The position numbers were made by a program, and so were the translations under genes. From Vibrio sp. YMD68 (GTDB lineage: Bacteria; Pseudomonadota; Gammaproteobacteria; Enterobacterales; Vibrionaceae), in NCBI RefSeq assembly GCF_029958905.1, contig NZ_CP124614.1:2666001-2730000 (forward strand): 64,000 nt of DNA. Direction: 5' to 3'. This document shows, one piece after another, positions 12,398 through 24,115 of this stretch. Under the pieces are notes generated by a model, which was given only the letters and a program-made list of their open reading frames with translations, made no database searches and was not told the origin of the DNA. Every line of letters starts with the position of its first letter. The first letter of the stretch is position 1.

Positions 12398-15094
12398 TTA
12401 GTCGAGTGTACGTTTAATTTCAACGATTTCGAATACTTCGATTTGGTCACCAGCGCGAACATCATTGTAGTTCTTAACGCCGATACCACATTCGTAGCCA
12501 TTCTTAACTTCTTGAACGTCATCTTTAAAGCGACGAAGTGATTCTAGTTCACCTTCGTAAATAACCACGTTTTCGCGTAGTACGCGGATTGGGTTGTTAC
12601 GCTTAATGATGCCTTCAGTAACCATACAACCAGCGATTGCGCCCAGCTTAGGTGACTTAAATACGTCACGTACTTCAGCAAGACCAATGATTTCTTGCTT
12701 GAATTCTGGAGCAAGCATACCGCCCATTGCTTGTTTAACTTCATCAATCAATTGGTAGATGATTGAGTAATAACGTAGATCTAGGTTTTCAGTATCAACC
12801 GTACGACGAGCCGTTGCATCAGCACGCACGTTGAAACCTAAGATGATAGCGTTTGAAGCAGCTGCAAGAGTAGCATCCGTTTCAGTGATACCACCCACAC
12901 CCGAACCGACGATGTTCACTTTAACTTCGTCAGTCGATAGTTTCAGCAGTGAATCAGAAATCGCTTCAACTGAACCTTGAACGTCACCTTTCAGTACCAC
13001 ATTCAGTTCCGCAACTTCACCCGCTTCCATGTTAGAGAACATGTTCTCTAGCTTAGATTTCTGTTGACGAGCTAGTTTCACATCACGGAATTTACCTTGA
13101 CGGTAGTTCGCGACTTCACGAGCTTTACGCTCATCACGTACTACTGTTGCTTCGTCACCTGATGATGGAACACCAGATAGACCGATAATTTCTACAGGGA
13201 TAGATGGGCCAGCTTCGAAGATCTCTTTACCATTCTCATCGCGCATTGCACGAACACGGCCGTATTCTTGACCACAAAGAAGGATATCACCCTTATTCAA
13301 TGTACCAGACTGTACAAGAACAGTAGCTACTGGACCACGACCTTTATCTAGGCGAGATTCAACAACAACACCTGACGCCATGCCTTCTTTAACAGCAGTA
13401 AGTTCAAGAACTTCAGACTGTAGAAGGATAGTTTCTAAAAGACCATCGATGTTTGTCCCTTGTTTCGCAGAGATGTGAACAAACATGTTCTCACCGCCCC
13501 ACTCTTCTGGGATAACGTCGTATTGAGATAGCTCATTCTTAACGTTGTCTGGGTTCGCATCTTCTTTATCGATTTTGTTTACAGCGATAATAAGAGGTAC
13601 GCCCGCCGCTTTCGCGTGTTGAATCGCTTCAACCGTTTGTGGCATAACACCATCATCAGCGGCAACCACAAGAACAACGATATCTGTCGCTTGAGCACCA
13701 CGAGCACGCATAGCAGTAAACGCTGCGTGTCCAGGAGTATCAAGGAACGTGATCATGCCGTTATCAGTTTCTACGTGGTATGCACCGATATGTTGAGTAA
13801 TACCGCCCGCTTCACCAGAAGCAACGTGTGCTTTACGGATGTAATCAAGTGTCGATGTTTTACCGTGGTCAACGTGACCCATGATAGTAACAACTGGAGC
13901 ACGAGCTTCAACAAGCGCATCGTTATCACGATCAGCCAGTACGGCTTCTTCAAGTTCATTCTCTTTACGAAGAATAACCTTGTGACCCATTTCTTCAGCA
14001 ACTAAGGCCGCTGTTTCTTGGTCGATAACTTGGTTAATGGTTGCCATTGCGCCCATTTTCATCATCACTTTGATAACTTCAGTGCCTTTCACTGACATTT
14101 TGCTTGCCAGTTCAGAGACAACGATAGTCTCACCGATAGCAACATCAGATTTCGCTACGGTTGCTGTTTTATCAAAGCCATGCTGCATTGACGTTGGTTT
14201 AGCCAGTTTGCCTTTATTGCGACCGCCTCGACCACCGCGTTGATTACGACCGTTACGCTCTGGTGTCGCTGCTGGTGCTTTTTTCTTCTTCTTACGACGG
14301 TTACCACCACCTTCTTCTTTGCGATCCGCTGCATCTTCAGCTTCACGAGCATAAGTAGAAGTCGTGATGTGGTAATCAGCTGTTTTCTCTTGCTCTTTTT
14401 TCTTTTTCTCTTCTTCACTCCAACGCTCTTGGTTTTCTTCCGCGAGTTTACGAGCTTCTTCAACAAGTTTGGCCGCTTCTTGTTCAGCTTTACGTTGGGC
14501 TTCTTCTTCCTGACGACGTTTTAGTTCGTCAGCTTCTTTCTTAGCTTGCGTATTAACGTCAGCATTTTTTGCATTCATGTCTTTTTTAGCCTTTTCAGCT
14601 TGTGCACGCTGAGCCTTTTCTTCCGCATTACGTTTTGCATCCGCTTCACGTTTTGCTTTCTCTTCGGCTTCGCGTTTTGCTTTCTCTGCAGCATCACGTT
14701 TCGCTAACTCTTCCGCTTCGCGTTTCGCTAGCTCTTCCGCTTCACGTTGTGCTGCTTCCTCAGCCTCACGTTTAGCTTCGTCATCGACTGTACTGCGCTT
14801 CACATAAGTACGCTTCTTACGTACTTCTACTTGAACATCTTTACTCTTACCACCACTTGCAGAAACACTGAGTGTACTGCGCGTTTTTCTCTGTAGTGTT
14901 AAACGAGTAGGCTCTGTTTCGCCTGATGTATCACCGTGTTCTTTCTTTAAATGAACGAGCAGCTTTTGCTTCTCTTCATCTGATACTTGATCGCCGCTAG
15001 CTTTCTTCATGCCTGCGTCAGCAAGTTGCTCAACTAAGCGGTCAACTGGCGTACCAATCTCTTCACTTAGCGCTTTTACTGTTAGTTGCGTCAT
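12398..15094 (-). CDS. infB: Translation initiation factor IF-2
   Basis: IF-2 is the GTPase that brings initiator tRNA to the 30S subunit and promotes subunit joining. The 898-residue protein opens with the IF2_N domain ([19 protein letters not shown]). About 170 residues of charged coiled-coil repeats of the REAEEKAK type follow, then a basic RNRRKKKK / [10 protein letters not shown] linker and a second IF2_N-like unit. The GTPase domain starts near residue 395, with P-loop [18 protein letters not shown] and NKID. The C-terminal domains bind fMet-tRNA. It follows nusA by 21 bp with GGAGG upstream, in the conserved rimP-nusA-infB-rbfA-truB operon. Shorter forms from internal starts are known for this gene in enterobacteria; I did not map them here. 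Confidence 0.98.
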   Translation of the reverse strand: MTQLTVKALSEEIGTPVDRLVEQLADAGMKKASGDQVSDEEKQKLLVHLKKEHGDTSGETEPTRLTLQRKTRSTLSVSASGGKSKDVQVEVRKKRTYVKRSTVDDEAKREAEEAAQREAEELAKREAEELAKRDAAEKAKREAEEKAKREADAKRNAEEKAQRAQAEKAKKDMNAKNADVNTQAKKEADELKRRQEEEAQRKAEQEAAKLVEEARKLAEENQERWSEEEKKKKEQEKTADYHITTSTYAREAEDAADRKEEGGGNRRKKKKKAPAATPERNGRNQRGGRGGRNKGKLAKPTSMQHGFDKTATVAKSDVAIGETIVVSELASKMSVKGTEVIKVMMKMGAMATINQVIDQETAALVAEEMGHKVILRKENELEEAVLADRDNDALVEARAPVVTIMGHVDHGKTSTLDYIRKAHVASGEAGGITQHIGAYHVETDNGMITFLDTPGHAAFTAMRARGAQATDIVVLVVAADDGVMPQTVEAIQHAKAAGVPLIIAVNKIDKEDANPDNVKNELSQYDVIPEEWGGENMFVHISAKQGTNIDGLLETILLQSEVLELTAVKEGMASGVVVESRLDKGRGPVATVLVQSGTLNKGDILLCGQEYGRVRAMRDENGKEIFEAGPSIPVEIIGLSGVPSSGDEATVVRDERKAREVANYRQGKFRDVKLARQQKSKLENMFSNMEAGEVAELNVVLKGDVQGSVEAISDSLLKLSTDEVKVNIVGSGVGGITETDATLAAASNAIILGFNVRADATARRTVDTENLDLRYYSIIYQLIDEVKQAMGGMLAPEFKQEIIGLAEVRDVFKSPKLGAIAGCMVTEGIIKRNNPIRVLRENVVIYEGELESLRRFKDDVQEVKNGYECGIGVKNYNDVRAGDQIEVFEIVEIKRTLD

Positions 15095-15115
15095 TCCGCT
15101 ACCTCCTTGCTGAAA

Positions 15116-16603
15116 TTATTCTTCGTCACCGAACCAACAAATGTTACGCGCTGCCATAATAAGCTCGCCCGCACGCTCTTCTGTTAGTCCTTCAATATCT
15201 TCTAGCTCATCAACACCTTGATCCGCTAGGTCTTCTAGTGTTGCTACACCTTTAGCAGCCAGTTTAAACGCGAGTTCACGCTCCAAGCCTTCTAAAGCAA
15301 GTAAGTCTTCAGCTGGTTCAACACCGTCAAATGTTTCTTCTTGAGCGAGTGCTAAAGTGGTCAGTGCATCTTTAGCACGACTGCGTAGCTCTTCAACCAT
15401 GTCTTCGTCTAGGCCGTCAATTTCTAGCAGCTCATGAACAGGGACATAAGCAATTTCTTCTAGTGTTGAGAAACCTTCTTCAGACAACATTTCAGCAAAG
15501 TCTTGCTCTATATCTAGGTGCTTCATGAAGCTCTCAACAGCAGCCTGAGATTCTTCTTGGTGCTTCTTCTGTAGATCTTCAACTGTCATCACGTTCAATT
15601 CCCAACCGGTAAGTTGAGAAGCTAGACGAACATTCTGACCGTTACGACCGATAGCTTGAGCTAGGTTGTCAGGTTCTACAGCGATGTCCATTGAGTGTGC
15701 ATCTTCATCGACGATGATTGACGCAACATCAGCTGGTGCCATTGCATTAATAGCAAATTGAGCTGGGTTATCATCCCAAAGAACGATATCAATACGCTCG
15801 CCACCCAGTTCACCAGAAACCGCTTGAACACGAGCACCACGCATACCCACACACGCACCAACAGGATCGATACGACGATCATTGGTTTTCACGGCAATTT
15901 TAGCACGTGAACCTGGATCGCGAGCACCGGCTTTTAGTTCAATAAGCTCTTCGCCAATTTCAGGTACTTCAACACGGAAAAGCTCGGCAAGCATTTCAGG
16001 CTTAGAACGAGTGACAAACAACTGGAAGCCACGAGCTTCTGGTTTTACTGCGTACAATAAACCACGAACACGATCGCCTGGGCGGAAATTTTCGCGAGGT
16101 AGTTGATCATCACGCAAGATAACAGCTTCAGCATTGTTACCAAGATCCATAATCACAGTTTCGCGATTCACTTTCTTAACAACACCGGTTACTAGCTCAC
16201 CTTCGTTGTCAATAAACTGCTCTACGATTTGTGCACGTTCAGCTTCACGTACTTTTTGTACGATAACTTGCTTCGCTGTTTGCGTCGTAATACGGTCAAA
16301 GGTTACTGAAGGAATATCGTCTTCAACGAAGTCGCCAATAGTCAAAGTTTCATCTTCGTATTGTGCTGCTTCTAATGAAATTTCTTTGGTTGGATTTTCT
16401 ACTTCTTCAACTATTTCCCAACGACGGAAAGTTTCGAACTCACCCGTTTTGCGATCAATTTCTACACGAACTTCAATTTCAAGTGCATGCTTTTTCTTAG
16501 TAGACGTAGCAAGTGCTGTTTCAAGTGCCTCAAAAATACGCTCACGAGGTACGGCTTTCTCATTAGAAACCGCCTCAACTACCGCTAAAATTTCTTTACT
16601 CAT
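15116..16603 (-). CDS. nusA: Transcription termination/antitermination factor NusA
   Basis: NusA binds RNA polymerase and nascent RNA, modulating pausing, intrinsic termination and antitermination. The 495-residue product shows the N-terminal polymerase-binding domain (residues 1-125, beginning [19 protein letters not shown]), the S1 domain ([20 protein letters not shown]), two KH domains ([35 protein letters not shown]) and two acidic C-terminal repeats (the [20 protein letters not shown] type) as in other gammaproteobacteria. It lies 38 bp after rimP and 21 bp before infB in one operon. In E. coli NusA represses this operon; nothing in the sequence tests that here. Confidence 0.98.
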   Translation of the reverse strand: MSKEILAVVEAVSNEKAVPRERIFEALETALATSTKKKHALEIEVRVEIDRKTGEFETFRRWEIVEEVENPTKEISLEAAQYEDETLTIGDFVEDDIPSVTFDRITTQTAKQVIVQKVREAERAQIVEQFIDNEGELVTGVVKKVNRETVIMDLGNNAEAVILRDDQLPRENFRPGDRVRGLLYAVKPEARGFQLFVTRSKPEMLAELFRVEVPEIGEELIELKAGARDPGSRAKIAVKTNDRRIDPVGACVGMRGARVQAVSGELGGERIDIVLWDDNPAQFAINAMAPADVASIIVDEDAHSMDIAVEPDNLAQAIGRNGQNVRLASQLTGWELNVMTVEDLQKKHQEESQAAVESFMKHLDIEQDFAEMLSEEGFSTLEEIAYVPVHELLEIDGLDEDMVEELRSRAKDALTTLALAQEETFDGVEPAEDLLALEGLERELAFKLAAKGVATLEDLADQGVDELEDIEGLTEERAGELIMAARNICWFGDEE

Positions 16604-16641
16604 TCTATCTAGCCTCTTAAGCTCAAATTTTTCTAGGAGAA

Positions 16642-17097
16642 CTAAAATTTAGGAATCAGGTTTGCTTTCGAGATATTGCTCAATGCAAAACTCTCTTGCT
16701 TACCTTCAACAACGACTGAAATTGTCTCACCATCGACAGAGTGAATATCACCCTTCCATTTACGACGATTTTCGACAGCCATTTTCAAAACGATGTTGAC
16801 CTCGTGACCAATAAACTGTTCGTAGTGTGCTGCTGTGAAAAGTGGTCTTTCAAGACCTGGAGAAGACACTTCTAGGTTATAAGCCACTGAAATTGGATCT
16901 TCTACATCCAAAACGGCACTCACTTGACGACTCACTTCTGAGCAGTCATCTACGTTAATGCCGTTTGCATGATCGATATAGATACGCAGCGTTGAGTGCT
17001 CGCCTGCACGAATAAACTCTAATCCAACTAACTCATAGCCTGATGCAGATACTGGCGCATCAAGCATGTCAGTAAGTTGTCTCTCTAAACCAGTCAT
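16642..17097 (-). CDS. rimP: Ribosome maturation factor RimP
   Basis: RimP is needed for maturation of the 30S subunit and binds ribosomal protein S12. The 151-residue protein has the standard two-domain layout: [21 protein letters not shown] and [24 protein letters not shown] in the N-terminal domain, [14 protein letters not shown] as the signature, then an Sm-like C-terminal barrel. It is the first protein gene of the operon, downstream of the initiator tRNA gene and a hairpin terminator at 17185-17213. The arrangement metY-rimP-nusA-infB is the same as in E. coli. Confidence 0.97.
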   Translation of the reverse strand: MTGLERQLTDMLDAPVSASGYELVGLEFIRAGEHSTLRIYIDHANGINVDDCSEVSRQVSAVLDVEDPISVAYNLEVSSPGLERPLFTAAHYEQFIGHEVNIVLKMAVENRRKWKGDIHSVDGETISVVVEGKQESFALSNISKANLIPKF

Positions 17098-17184
17098 TTA
17101 AACCACTCCAGAAACAAAAAAAGGGCATAGAGCCCAATTTAAATCCCAAGCAACAACCCAGCTTCAATTAAAAAGCTAGATAAC

Positions 17185-17213
17185 AAAAAACCCCGATATA
17201 GTCGGGGTTTTTT
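17185..17213 (-). terminator. Terminator/attenuator between the initiator tRNA and rimP
   Basis: On the minus strand AAAAAACCCCGA-CTATA-TCGGGGTTTTTT is an ideal intrinsic terminator. It should end most tRNA transcripts, with read-through or an extra promoter feeding rimP-nusA-infB. Confidence 0.85.
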
Positions 17214-17310
17214 ATTGCTGGACCCTTTATTCGTTAAAGATTAAGCATCTTTAACTCACAGTAATGAATGACTATTACTGCGCAAACTTGTCCACAAATC
17301 CCAAAAGGAT

Positions 17311-17387
<77 letters not shown>

Positions 17388-17441
17388 TCCGACTTGCTGT
17401 GCATTATACGCTCAACAAGGTGATTTACAAGTTTGTAAATA

Positions 17442-17526
17442 TGGTGCCGAGAGAGGGACTTGAACCCTCACACCCTAAGGCACTAGCACCTCATGCTAGC
17501 GTGTCTACCAATTTCACCATCTCGGC
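17442..17526 (-). tRNA. leuU: tRNA-Leu (GAG)
   Basis: The 85-nt class II tRNA has a long variable arm (TGCCTTAGGGTG region), acceptor stem GCCGAGA/TCTCGGC, T loop GGTTCAAGTCC and encoded CCA. The anticodon loop is ATGAGGT, giving anticodon GAG. It sits 20 bp downstream of secG on the same strand, as leuU does in E. coli. Confidence 0.97.
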
Positions 17527-17546
17527 AGCTAAATCATTGAATTAGC

Positions 17547-17891
17547 TTATTGAGGAATCTCGTCGCCACTTTCGGCTGGGATTTCACTCACTACATCTTC
17601 AGCTTGTTGGATTACTTGACCTTGAGTTGGGTCGATCCATTGTGACTCAGTCTTACTTGTAGACATATTGCCAAGCACTAAGCTAAGGATGAAAAATACT
17701 GTTGCAAAAATTGCAGTCATTCGGGTTAGGAAATTCCCTGAGCCACCAGCACCAAACACAGTGTTTGAAGCGCCAGCACCGAATGAGGCTCCCATATCTG
17801 CGCCTTTACCTTGCTGAATCAACACAAGGCCAATTACACCGAGCGCTGCCAACAGGTAAGTCACAAGTAGAACTGAAAACATGATGTCCAC
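17547..17891 (-). CDS. secG: Preprotein translocase subunit SecG
   Basis: SecG is the small inner-membrane partner of SecYE and helps SecA-driven export. The 114-residue product has two hydrophobic helices ([20 protein letters not shown] and [21 protein letters not shown]) joined by the conserved [25 protein letters not shown] cytosolic loop, written here as positions about 29-53. An acidic tail ends it. It lies between glmM and tRNA-Leu as in E. coli. The 247-bp gap on its upstream side (17892-18138) holds only weak dyads that I could not assign. Confidence 0.96.
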   Translation of the reverse strand: MDIMFSVLLVTYLLAALGVIGLVLIQQGKGADMGASFGAGASNTVFGAGGSGNFLTRMTAIFATVFFILSLVLGNMSTSKTESQWIDPTQGQVIQQAEDVVSEIPAESGDEIPQ

Positions 17892-18138
17892 CTATGTTCC
17901 AAATTGTTGAGCCAGCGCCGTTTAAAAACTTGCTAAAGCAATACTTTTAAAACAAGGCTAGCGACCTCCTAACTGAAGGCCGAGCAATACTAGCGAAAGC
18001 CGTGTGCGCTGACAAGAAGATTTTAAGAAAAACACCCTTAATATGTACTAAGCGGTCAAAAAAAGGGCAAATAGCGAGTTTATAGTGTGTGAGTATTGAA
18101 AATTGGCGATAACGCCCCCTCAACACTCACCCCACTGG

Positions 18139-19479
18139 CTAACAGCTTTCTTTAACGGCTGTGGCGATTTTAGATGCAGAGGCTTGAACAAGCTCAGCGT
18201 CTTCCCCTTCAACCATGACTCGCAGTAGCGGCTCTGTGCCCGATTTACGCAGTAATACGCGCCCCTTAGCACCCAGTTGCGATTCGACTTCGGTTACCGC
18301 TTGTTTGACGGCTTCGGCTTCAAGTGGATTAGAGTCACCGCTAAAGCGTACATTCTCAAGAACCTGTGGGTATAACGTCATACCTTGCGATAGCTCATTA
18401 AGCGACATTTCACTTCCAACAATGGAGGCAATCACTTGAAGCGCAGCAACAATAGCATCACCCGTCGTGACTTTATCAAGCAGAATGACGTGTCCTGAGT
18501 TTTCTGCACCAATCTTCCAATCACGTTCCAGAAGCTTCTCCATCACGTATCTGTCACCAACTGATGCTCGCACAAATGGAATGCCTAGTTGCTTAAGGCC
18601 ATTTTCCATACCTAGATTGGTCATCAAGGTACCGACAACGCCACCTTTCAATTCACCACGACGCAGAGCATCACGAGCAATAATGTAAGCGATTTGGTCA
18701 CCATCGACTTTATTGCCAAATTCATCAACCATGATGATGCGATCGCCATCACCATCAAACGCTACGCCTAAGTGCGCCTTCTCTTCTACTACGCGCTTTT
18801 GTAACGCTCGAACATCGGTCGCACCGACTTCGTGATTGATGTTGGTTCCATTAGGCTCTACACCAATCGTCACTATTTCTGCGCCCAGCTCTGTAAAAAC
18901 ACTCGGAGCAATATGATAAGTTGCCCCATGCGCACAATCGATCACGACTTTTAATCCAGATAGGCTCAATTCACTTGGGAAAGTACTTTTACAAAACTCT
19001 ATGTATCGTCCGGCCGCATCGTTAAGTCGCATCGCTTTACCAAGCAGGGCAGAGTCCACACATTCAATGTCTTTATCCATCTCGGCTTCAATCGCCAACT
19101 CGATGTCATCGGGCAGTTTTGTACCTTCTGATGAAAAGAATTTGATGCCATTATCGTAATATGGGTTGTGTGACGCTGAGATAACGATCCCTGCTTCAGC
19201 ACGAAATGTTTGGGTTAGATATGCGACAGCGGGAGTTGGCATCGGCCCTGTTAAAGTAGCCTTAAGACCAGCTGCAGCCAAACCTGCCTCTAATGCAGAC
19301 TCTAGCATATAGCCCGAGATGCGAGTGTCTTTACCGATGATGACTTTTTTTGTGCCTTGCTTTGCCAGCACACGGCCAGCAGCCCAGCCCAGCTTTAATA
19401 CAAAGTCAGGCGTAATTGGATACTGCCCTACTTTGCCTCGCACACCGTCGGTGCCGAAATAACGTCTTTTATCTGACAT
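18139..19479 (-). CDS. glmM: Phosphoglucosamine mutase
   Basis: GlmM converts glucosamine-6-phosphate to glucosamine-1-phosphate, feeding UDP-GlcNAc for peptidoglycan and LPS. The 446-residue protein has the expected [11 protein letters not shown] start, the phosphoserine loop [17 protein letters not shown] near residue 100, the metal site [13 protein letters not shown] and the C-terminal phosphate-binding [15 protein letters not shown]. It follows folP by 27 bp, in the common ftsH-folP-glmM-secG order. A second, unrelated-subfamily phosphohexomutase lies at 58219 in the chitobiose operon; this one is the housekeeping enzyme. Confidence 0.98.
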   Translation of the reverse strand: MSDKRRYFGTDGVRGKVGQYPITPDFVLKLGWAAGRVLAKQGTKKVIIGKDTRISGYMLESALEAGLAAAGLKATLTGPMPTPAVAYLTQTFRAEAGIVISASHNPYYDNGIKFFSSEGTKLPDDIELAIEAEMDKDIECVDSALLGKAMRLNDAAGRYIEFCKSTFPSELSLSGLKVVIDCAHGATYHIAPSVFTELGAEIVTIGVEPNGTNINHEVGATDVRALQKRVVEEKAHLGVAFDGDGDRIIMVDEFGNKVDGDQIAYIIARDALRRGELKGGVVGTLMTNLGMENGLKQLGIPFVRASVGDRYVMEKLLERDWKIGAENSGHVILLDKVTTGDAIVAALQVIASIVGSEMSLNELSQGMTLYPQVLENVRFSGDSNPLEAEAVKQAVTEVESQLGAKGRVLLRKSGTEPLLRVMVEGEDAELVQASASKIATAVKESC

Positions 19480-19506
19480 TTTAATTCCTTTATAAATAGA
19501 TTCGGG

Positions 19507-20337
19507 CTACAGATTATTGTTCATGGTTGTAATGATCTTCATTGCTTCCAATGTTTCTTCAACATCATGAACGCGTATAATCTGTGCTCCTTTTATTGCA
19601 GCAATCGTTGCGCAGGTAACACTCGCTACCATGCATTCAGCAGGCTTTTTATCTAAAAGCCTAAAAATCATTGACTTGCGAGACATACCAGCCAGGATCG
19701 GCATGCCTAATTGATGAAATTTATCCAGATGTGCAAGCAGGTGGTAATTATGCTCTAAGGTCTTACCAAATCCAAAGCCAGGATCGAGAATAATTTTAGA
19801 GGCATCAATCCCTTTCGCTTCACACGCTTGCACACGTTCAGAGAGGAAAGCACTGATATCCTCGATAACATCTGAATAATGGGGGTTGTTTTGCATCGAT
19901 CGTGGCTGACCTTGCATGTGCATTAAACAAATCGGTACTTGCGCTTTTGCGGCTACGTCTAATGCACCAGGCTCTTGTAACGCACGAACATCATTGATGA
20001 TATCAGCTCCGGCCAGGATCGCTTGCTCCATAACTTCGGCTTTGCTTGTATCAATGGATATCCAAACATCTGAACGCTCACGAATGGCTCGAATGATAGG
20101 AATCACGCGATTCAATTCTTCATCGAGAGACACATCAGGAGCACCTGGTCTGGTTGACTCTCCGCCGATGTCGATAATGCTAACCCCCGCAGCTATCATC
20201 TTATCCGCTTGTACTATTGCAGGTCCTAGAGAGGAGAACTCTCCTCCGTCAGAAAATGAATCCGGTGTGACGTTGAGTATCCCCATAACTTGAGGAGTGG
20301 AGAGATCTAACTGTTTGTTGTTTGATGTTATTTTCAT
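19507..20337 (-). CDS. folP: Dihydropteroate synthase
   Basis: FolP condenses p-aminobenzoate with dihydropterin pyrophosphate in folate synthesis and is the sulfonamide target. The 276-residue product contains the family signatures VMGILNVTPDSFSDGG (start of barrel), DIGGESTRPGA, DIINDVRAL, LMHMQGQPRSMQ and LDPGFGFGKTLEHN, ending with the RVHDV motif that binds pterin diphosphate. No resistance-type insertion is visible next to the pABA loop. It is co-directional with ftsH (a terminator lies between) and glmM. Confidence 0.98.
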   Translation of the reverse strand: MKITSNNKQLDLSTPQVMGILNVTPDSFSDGGEFSSLGPAIVQADKMIAAGVSIIDIGGESTRPGAPDVSLDEELNRVIPIIRAIRERSDVWISIDTSKAEVMEQAILAGADIINDVRALQEPGALDVAAKAQVPICLMHMQGQPRSMQNNPHYSDVIEDISAFLSERVQACEAKGIDASKIILDPGFGFGKTLEHNYHLLAHLDKFHQLGMPILAGMSRKSMIFRLLDKKPAECMVASVTCATIAAIKGAQIIRVHDVEETLEAMKIITTMNNNL

Positions 20338-20369
20338 AGCTCTAATATATAGATAGCTCTAAAACACAA

Positions 20370-20393
20370 AAACCCCGAGATATCTCGGGGTTT
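20370..20393 (-). terminator. Hairpin between ftsH and folP
   Basis: AAACCCCGAGATATCTCGGGGTTT is a perfect 24-bp palindrome between two minus-strand genes. It can act as a terminator or attenuator for ftsH. Confidence 0.75.
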
Positions 20394-20409
20394 ACATTAG
20401 TGAATAAGG

Positions 20410-22395
20410 TTACTCTGCGTCTTTTTTATCTGCAGATTGCTCATCATTATCGTTCGCTTCAGTAGACTTATCTTGAGTAGACTGAGCTTTCGCTTTGTCA
20501 TCTTCAGATGTTTTGTCGTCTTCAGGCTTTTTCGCTGACTCTTTTTCGATATCAGCTTGAGGCTTGTCTTGATCACCCCAGCCAGCTGGTTCACGAATCT
20601 CTGATTTGCGCTCCATTAGATCGTCAATTTGGCCTGCATCAATGGTTTCGTACTTAACCAGTGCGTCTTTCATTGCGTGCATGATATCCATATTGTCTTC
20701 TAGGATTTGTCTCGCTCGAGCGTAGTTACGGTCAATCAGAACACGAACTTCATCATCGATGAGTTTAGCGGTATCGTTTGATACGTGCTTAGTTTGTGTT
20801 ACTGATCGGCCAAGGAACACTTCGCCTTCGTCTTCTGCATACAGCAGAGGGCCGAGTTTTTCAGAGAAGCCCCACTGAGTGACCATCTTACGAGCAATAT
20901 CCGTTGCACGTTCAATATCGTTGGATGCGCCTGTGGATACTTTATCCAAACCATAGATAAGTTCTTCAGCCAGTCGGCCACCATAAAGGCTAGAAATCAT
21001 CGACTCTAAATGTTGACGGTTCATACTTACACGATCTTGCTCAGGTAAGTACATGGTGACACCCAGCGCACGGCCACGTGGAATGATTGATACCTTGTAC
21101 ACAGGATCGTGCTCTGGTACTAAGCGTCCAACAATAGCGTGCCCTGCTTCATGGTATGCAGTTGATTCTTTCGTGTCTTCAGACAAGACCATTGAACGGC
21201 GCTCTGCACCCATCATAATCTTATCTTTCGCCAACTCGAACTCAACCATAGAGACATTGCGCTTGTTGCTACGCGCTGCAAACAATGCGGCTTCGTTAAC
21301 AAGGTTAGCAAGATCAGCACCAGAGAAACCGGGTGTACCACGAGCAATCAGCGACGGTTCAACATCCCCCGCTAGAGGAACTTTGCGCATATGAACTTTC
21401 AGGATTTGCTCACGACCACGTACATCTGGCAAACCAACCACCACTTGACGGTCAAAACGACCAGGTCGAAGCAATGCTGGATCCAATACGTCCGGGCGGT
21501 TAGTTGCAGCAATGACGATGATACCTTCATTACCTTCAAAACCATCCATTTCAACAAGCATTTGGTTCAATGTTTGTTCACGTTCATCGTGACCACCACC
21601 AACACCGGCACCACGTTGGCGACCGACGGCATCAATTTCATCGATGAAAATAATACATGGCGCGGCTTTCTTCGCTTGTTCAAACATGTCACGAACACGA
21701 GAGGCACCAACACCAACAAACATTTCTACGAAATCAGAACCTGAAATAGTGAAGAAAGGTACTTTTGCTTCACCAGCAATGGCTTTCGCTAAAAGTGTTT
21801 TACCCGTACCAGGAGGACCCACCAAAAGAATACCGGTTGGGATTTTACCCCCCAACTTTTGGAATCGGCTAGGATCACGCAAGTAATCAACCAGCTCTTT
21901 CACATCTTCTTTAGCTTCGTCACAGCCTGCGACATCACCAAATGTCGTTTTGATCTGTTCTTCGCTCATCATACGAGCTTTACTTTTACCAAACGACATC
22001 GCGCCTTTGCCGCCGCCGCCTTGCATTTGACGCATGAAGAATATCCATACACCAATCAGTAAGATCATAGGGAACCAAGAAATAAAGATAGTCCCTAGAA
22101 GACTTTGCTCTTCTGGAGGTGTACCTTGAACTTTCACATTTTGGTTAATGAGGTCATCTAGAAGCTTCTCATCATATACCGGCATGTATGTGACAAAACG
22201 AGAGCCACCTCCACGACGAGTAAAGGCAATTTCTTGACCTTTAAAAGTTGCTTCCTGAATCTGGCCTTGGCCAACTTCCTGTACAAACGTGGTGTAATCT
22301 ACTGATCTGCCATTACTTTCTCCAGGGCCAAAGCTCTGGAAAACTGACATTAAAACAACAGCAATAACAAGCCACAGAATTAAATTTTTTGCCAT
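20410..22395 (-). CDS. ftsH: ATP-dependent zinc metalloprotease FtsH
   Basis: FtsH is the membrane-anchored AAA+ protease that degrades short-lived and misassembled proteins such as sigma-32, LpxC and SecY. I start it at the ATG at 22395 (661 residues, [19 protein letters not shown]); a longer in-frame ATG at 22461 adds 22 residues not seen in the family. Two membrane helices flank a periplasmic domain. The ATPase has Walker A GPPGTGKT, Walker B IIFIDEID and the SRH region, and the zinc site is HEAGH. The C-terminal tail is acidic and low-complexity. It is preceded by rlmE on the same strand, as in E. coli. Confidence 0.98.
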   Translation of the reverse strand: MAKNLILWLVIAVVLMSVFQSFGPGESNGRSVDYTTFVQEVGQGQIQEATFKGQEIAFTRRGGGSRFVTYMPVYDEKLLDDLINQNVKVQGTPPEEQSLLGTIFISWFPMILLIGVWIFFMRQMQGGGGKGAMSFGKSKARMMSEEQIKTTFGDVAGCDEAKEDVKELVDYLRDPSRFQKLGGKIPTGILLVGPPGTGKTLLAKAIAGEAKVPFFTISGSDFVEMFVGVGASRVRDMFEQAKKAAPCIIFIDEIDAVGRQRGAGVGGGHDEREQTLNQMLVEMDGFEGNEGIIVIAATNRPDVLDPALLRPGRFDRQVVVGLPDVRGREQILKVHMRKVPLAGDVEPSLIARGTPGFSGADLANLVNEAALFAARSNKRNVSMVEFELAKDKIMMGAERRSMVLSEDTKESTAYHEAGHAIVGRLVPEHDPVYKVSIIPRGRALGVTMYLPEQDRVSMNRQHLESMISSLYGGRLAEELIYGLDKVSTGASNDIERATDIARKMVTQWGFSEKLGPLLYAEDEGEVFLGRSVTQTKHVSNDTAKLIDDEVRVLIDRNYARARQILEDNMDIMHAMKDALVKYETIDAGQIDDLMERKSEIREPAGWGDQDKPQADIEKESAKKPEDDKTSEDDKAKAQSTQDKSTEANDNDEQSADKKDAE

Positions 22396-22503
22396 GTCAC
22401 TCAAGGTGTAAGCCTCTCGATAACTAATTGTAATTAAAGGTAGGGTACTACAGTTTAACACCTGTAGCTATAGTGTTAACGTTCGCCTTTAGTGGCGAAA
22501 TGG

Positions 22504-23133
22504 TTAACCTTTGTAACCAGTGGCTACGATGTAGACTTCTCTCGAGCGAGCTCTTGAGGAATCTGGCTTTCTTATTTTTACTACTTTAAACAAGCTACGA
22601 ACTTCTTTGACATAATCATCGAAGCTTTCGCCCTGGAAAACCTTAACAGCAAAGCTACCATTAGGTGCCAGAACTTGTCGACACATATCTAAAGCTAATT
22701 CCACTAAATACATTGAACGAGGTTGATCAACGGACGCATTTCCCGCCATATTAGGTGCCATGTCTGACATGACAACATCAACCATACTTGGTTGAATTCT
22801 ATCGAGTAACGCTTCTAATACAGCATCTTCACGAAAATCACCCTGTAAAAAGCTTACACCAGCAATGGGATCCATAGGCAGTAAATCACAAGCAATAATT
22901 TGCCCTTCATCACCCACTATTTTAGCCGCGTATTGAGACCAACCACCAGGGGCTGCCCCCAAATCGACAACCGTCATGCCAGGGGAAAATAACTTATCTT
23001 TAAGATGGATCTCTTCCATTTTAAAGTAAGCACGAGAACGATAGCCTTTTTTACGAGCTTCATTAGCGTACTTATCGTCGAAATGTTCCTTCAACCAACG
23101 GCCTGAGCTGGCTGAGTGTTTTTGTTTACTCAT
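22504..23133 (-). CDS. rlmE: 23S rRNA 2'-O-ribose methyltransferase (U2552)
   Basis: RlmE (FtsJ/RrmJ) methylates U2552 in the A-loop of 23S rRNA, a late heat-shock-linked step of 50S assembly. The 209-residue protein has the full family pattern: [11 protein letters not shown] with the first catalytic Lys, the SAM motif [39 protein letters not shown] and FAVKVFQG with the second catalytic Lys. It pairs with ftsH as in enterobacteria and diverges from yhbY across 128 bp, which should hold both promoters. Confidence 0.98.
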   Translation of the reverse strand: MSKQKHSASSGRWLKEHFDDKYANEARKKGYRSRAYFKMEEIHLKDKLFSPGMTVVDLGAAPGGWSQYAAKIVGDEGQIIACDLLPMDPIAGVSFLQGDFREDAVLEALLDRIQPSMVDVVMSDMAPNMAGNASVDQPRSMYLVELALDMCRQVLAPNGSFAVKVFQGESFDDYVKEVRSLFKVVKIRKPDSSRARSREVYIVATGYKG

Positions 23134-23261
23134 TAGATACCTAAATTAAAGGGCAAAAACCCAATCGCAATATACATAAGACTAATAAATTATAGTCTTC
23201 AGCATTAGATGGCGTTAAAATAGCTTTTTTCAACCCTAACCAAAAATAAATTGGCCGCATA

Positions 23262-23558
23262 ATGAACTTAAGCACCAAACAAAAGCAGCACCTTAAAGGC
23301 CTAGCGCACAGTCTAAAACCTGTCGTGCTTATGGGCGCGAATGGACTCACCGAAGCTGTTCTAGCGGAAATCGAAATTGCTCTTGATCACCACGAATTGG
23401 TCAAAATTAAGATTGCTTCTGAAGATCGTGATACTAAGCAACTGATTATTGATGCCATTGTTCGTGAAACTAAAGCAGAAAAAGTACAGTCTATTGGCAA
23501 AGTACTGGTCCTGTTCCGTCAATCAGAGCAACGTAAAATCGACATCCCACGCAAATAA
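23262..23558 (+). CDS. yhbY: CRM-domain ribosome assembly factor YhbY
   Basis: YhbY is a small RNA-binding protein associated with pre-50S particles. The 98-residue product is a single CRM domain: KQKQHLKGLAHSLKPVVLMGANGLTEAVLAEI with the GxxG-type loop, then HELVKIKIA and GKVLVLFRQ. It diverges from rlmE and converges on greA with a shared terminator between. This neighbourhood (greA-yhbY-rlmE-ftsH) is widespread in gammaproteobacteria. Confidence 0.96.
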   Translation: MNLSTKQKQHLKGLAHSLKPVVLMGANGLTEAVLAEIEIALDHHELVKIKIASEDRDTKQLIIDAIVRETKAEKVQSIGKVLVLFRQSEQRKIDIPRK

Positions 23559-23584
23559 TTTGTCTTTTGATTATTGTAGTGTGA

Positions 23585-23612
23585 AAAAAGGTCGCATGAT
23601 GCGACCTTTTTA
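23585..23612. terminator. Bidirectional terminator between yhbY and greA
   Basis: AAAAAGGTCGCA-TGA-TGCGACCTTTTT is a perfect 12-bp stem with A and T runs on either side, serving the two convergent genes. Confidence 0.9.
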
Positions 23613-23641
23613 GTATCTGTAGCGATTAATCGCCGGACAAA

Positions 23642-24115
23642 TTAGATATATTCTACTTTATCTATCTCAAAGTCTTTCTCACCGCCCGGTGTAGAAATAA
23701 CGACCTCATCACCTTCGTGTTTGCCAACCAAACCACGAGCAATTGGCGATTTTACTGAAATACGACCCGATTTAATATTCGCTTCATCTTCAGAGACAAT
23801 TTGATATTTCACTTCTTCATCGGTATCGACATCGATCAACGTAACAGTAGTACCGAAAATAATTTTTCCGGTATTTTCCATTTTCGTCACGTCGATAATT
23901 TGAGCAACCGATAGCTTATATTCGATATCGCGGATCTGTGCTTCACAAATACCCTGCTCTTCTCGAGCGGCATGATATTCAGCATTCTCTTTCAAATCGC
24001 CGAGCTCACGAGCTTCACCAATTGCGGCTGAAATAATCGGACGCAACTTAAGCAATCTTTCTAATTCATCACGTAGCTGCTTTTCGCCACGTACAGTCAT
24101 TGGAACCTTTTCCAT
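23642..24115 (-). CDS. greA: Transcription elongation factor GreA
   Basis: GreA rescues backtracked RNA polymerase by stimulating cleavage of the transcript 3' end. The product from ATG 24115 is 157 residues, starting [21 protein letters not shown]. The N-terminal coiled coil carries the conserved acidic tip ([16 protein letters not shown]), and the C-terminal globular domain ends VEYI. I reject the longer in-frame start at 24217 because GAGG sits a few bases before 24115 and homologues begin there. It stands between the porin gene and yhbY with its own upstream space. Confidence 0.97.
   Translation of the reverse strand: MEKVPMTVRGEKQLRDELERLLKLRPIISAAIGEARELGDLKENAEYHAAREEQGICEAQIRDIEYKLSVAQIIDVTKMENTGKIIFGTTVTLIDVDTDEEVKYQIVSEDEANIKSGRISVKSPIARGLVGKHEGDEVVISTPGGEKDFEIDKVEYI

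Noticed and set aside
13616..14524. Several open frames opposite infB
   Set aside because: Antisense frames caused by the biased codon use of the charged IF-2 linker and the GTPase domain.
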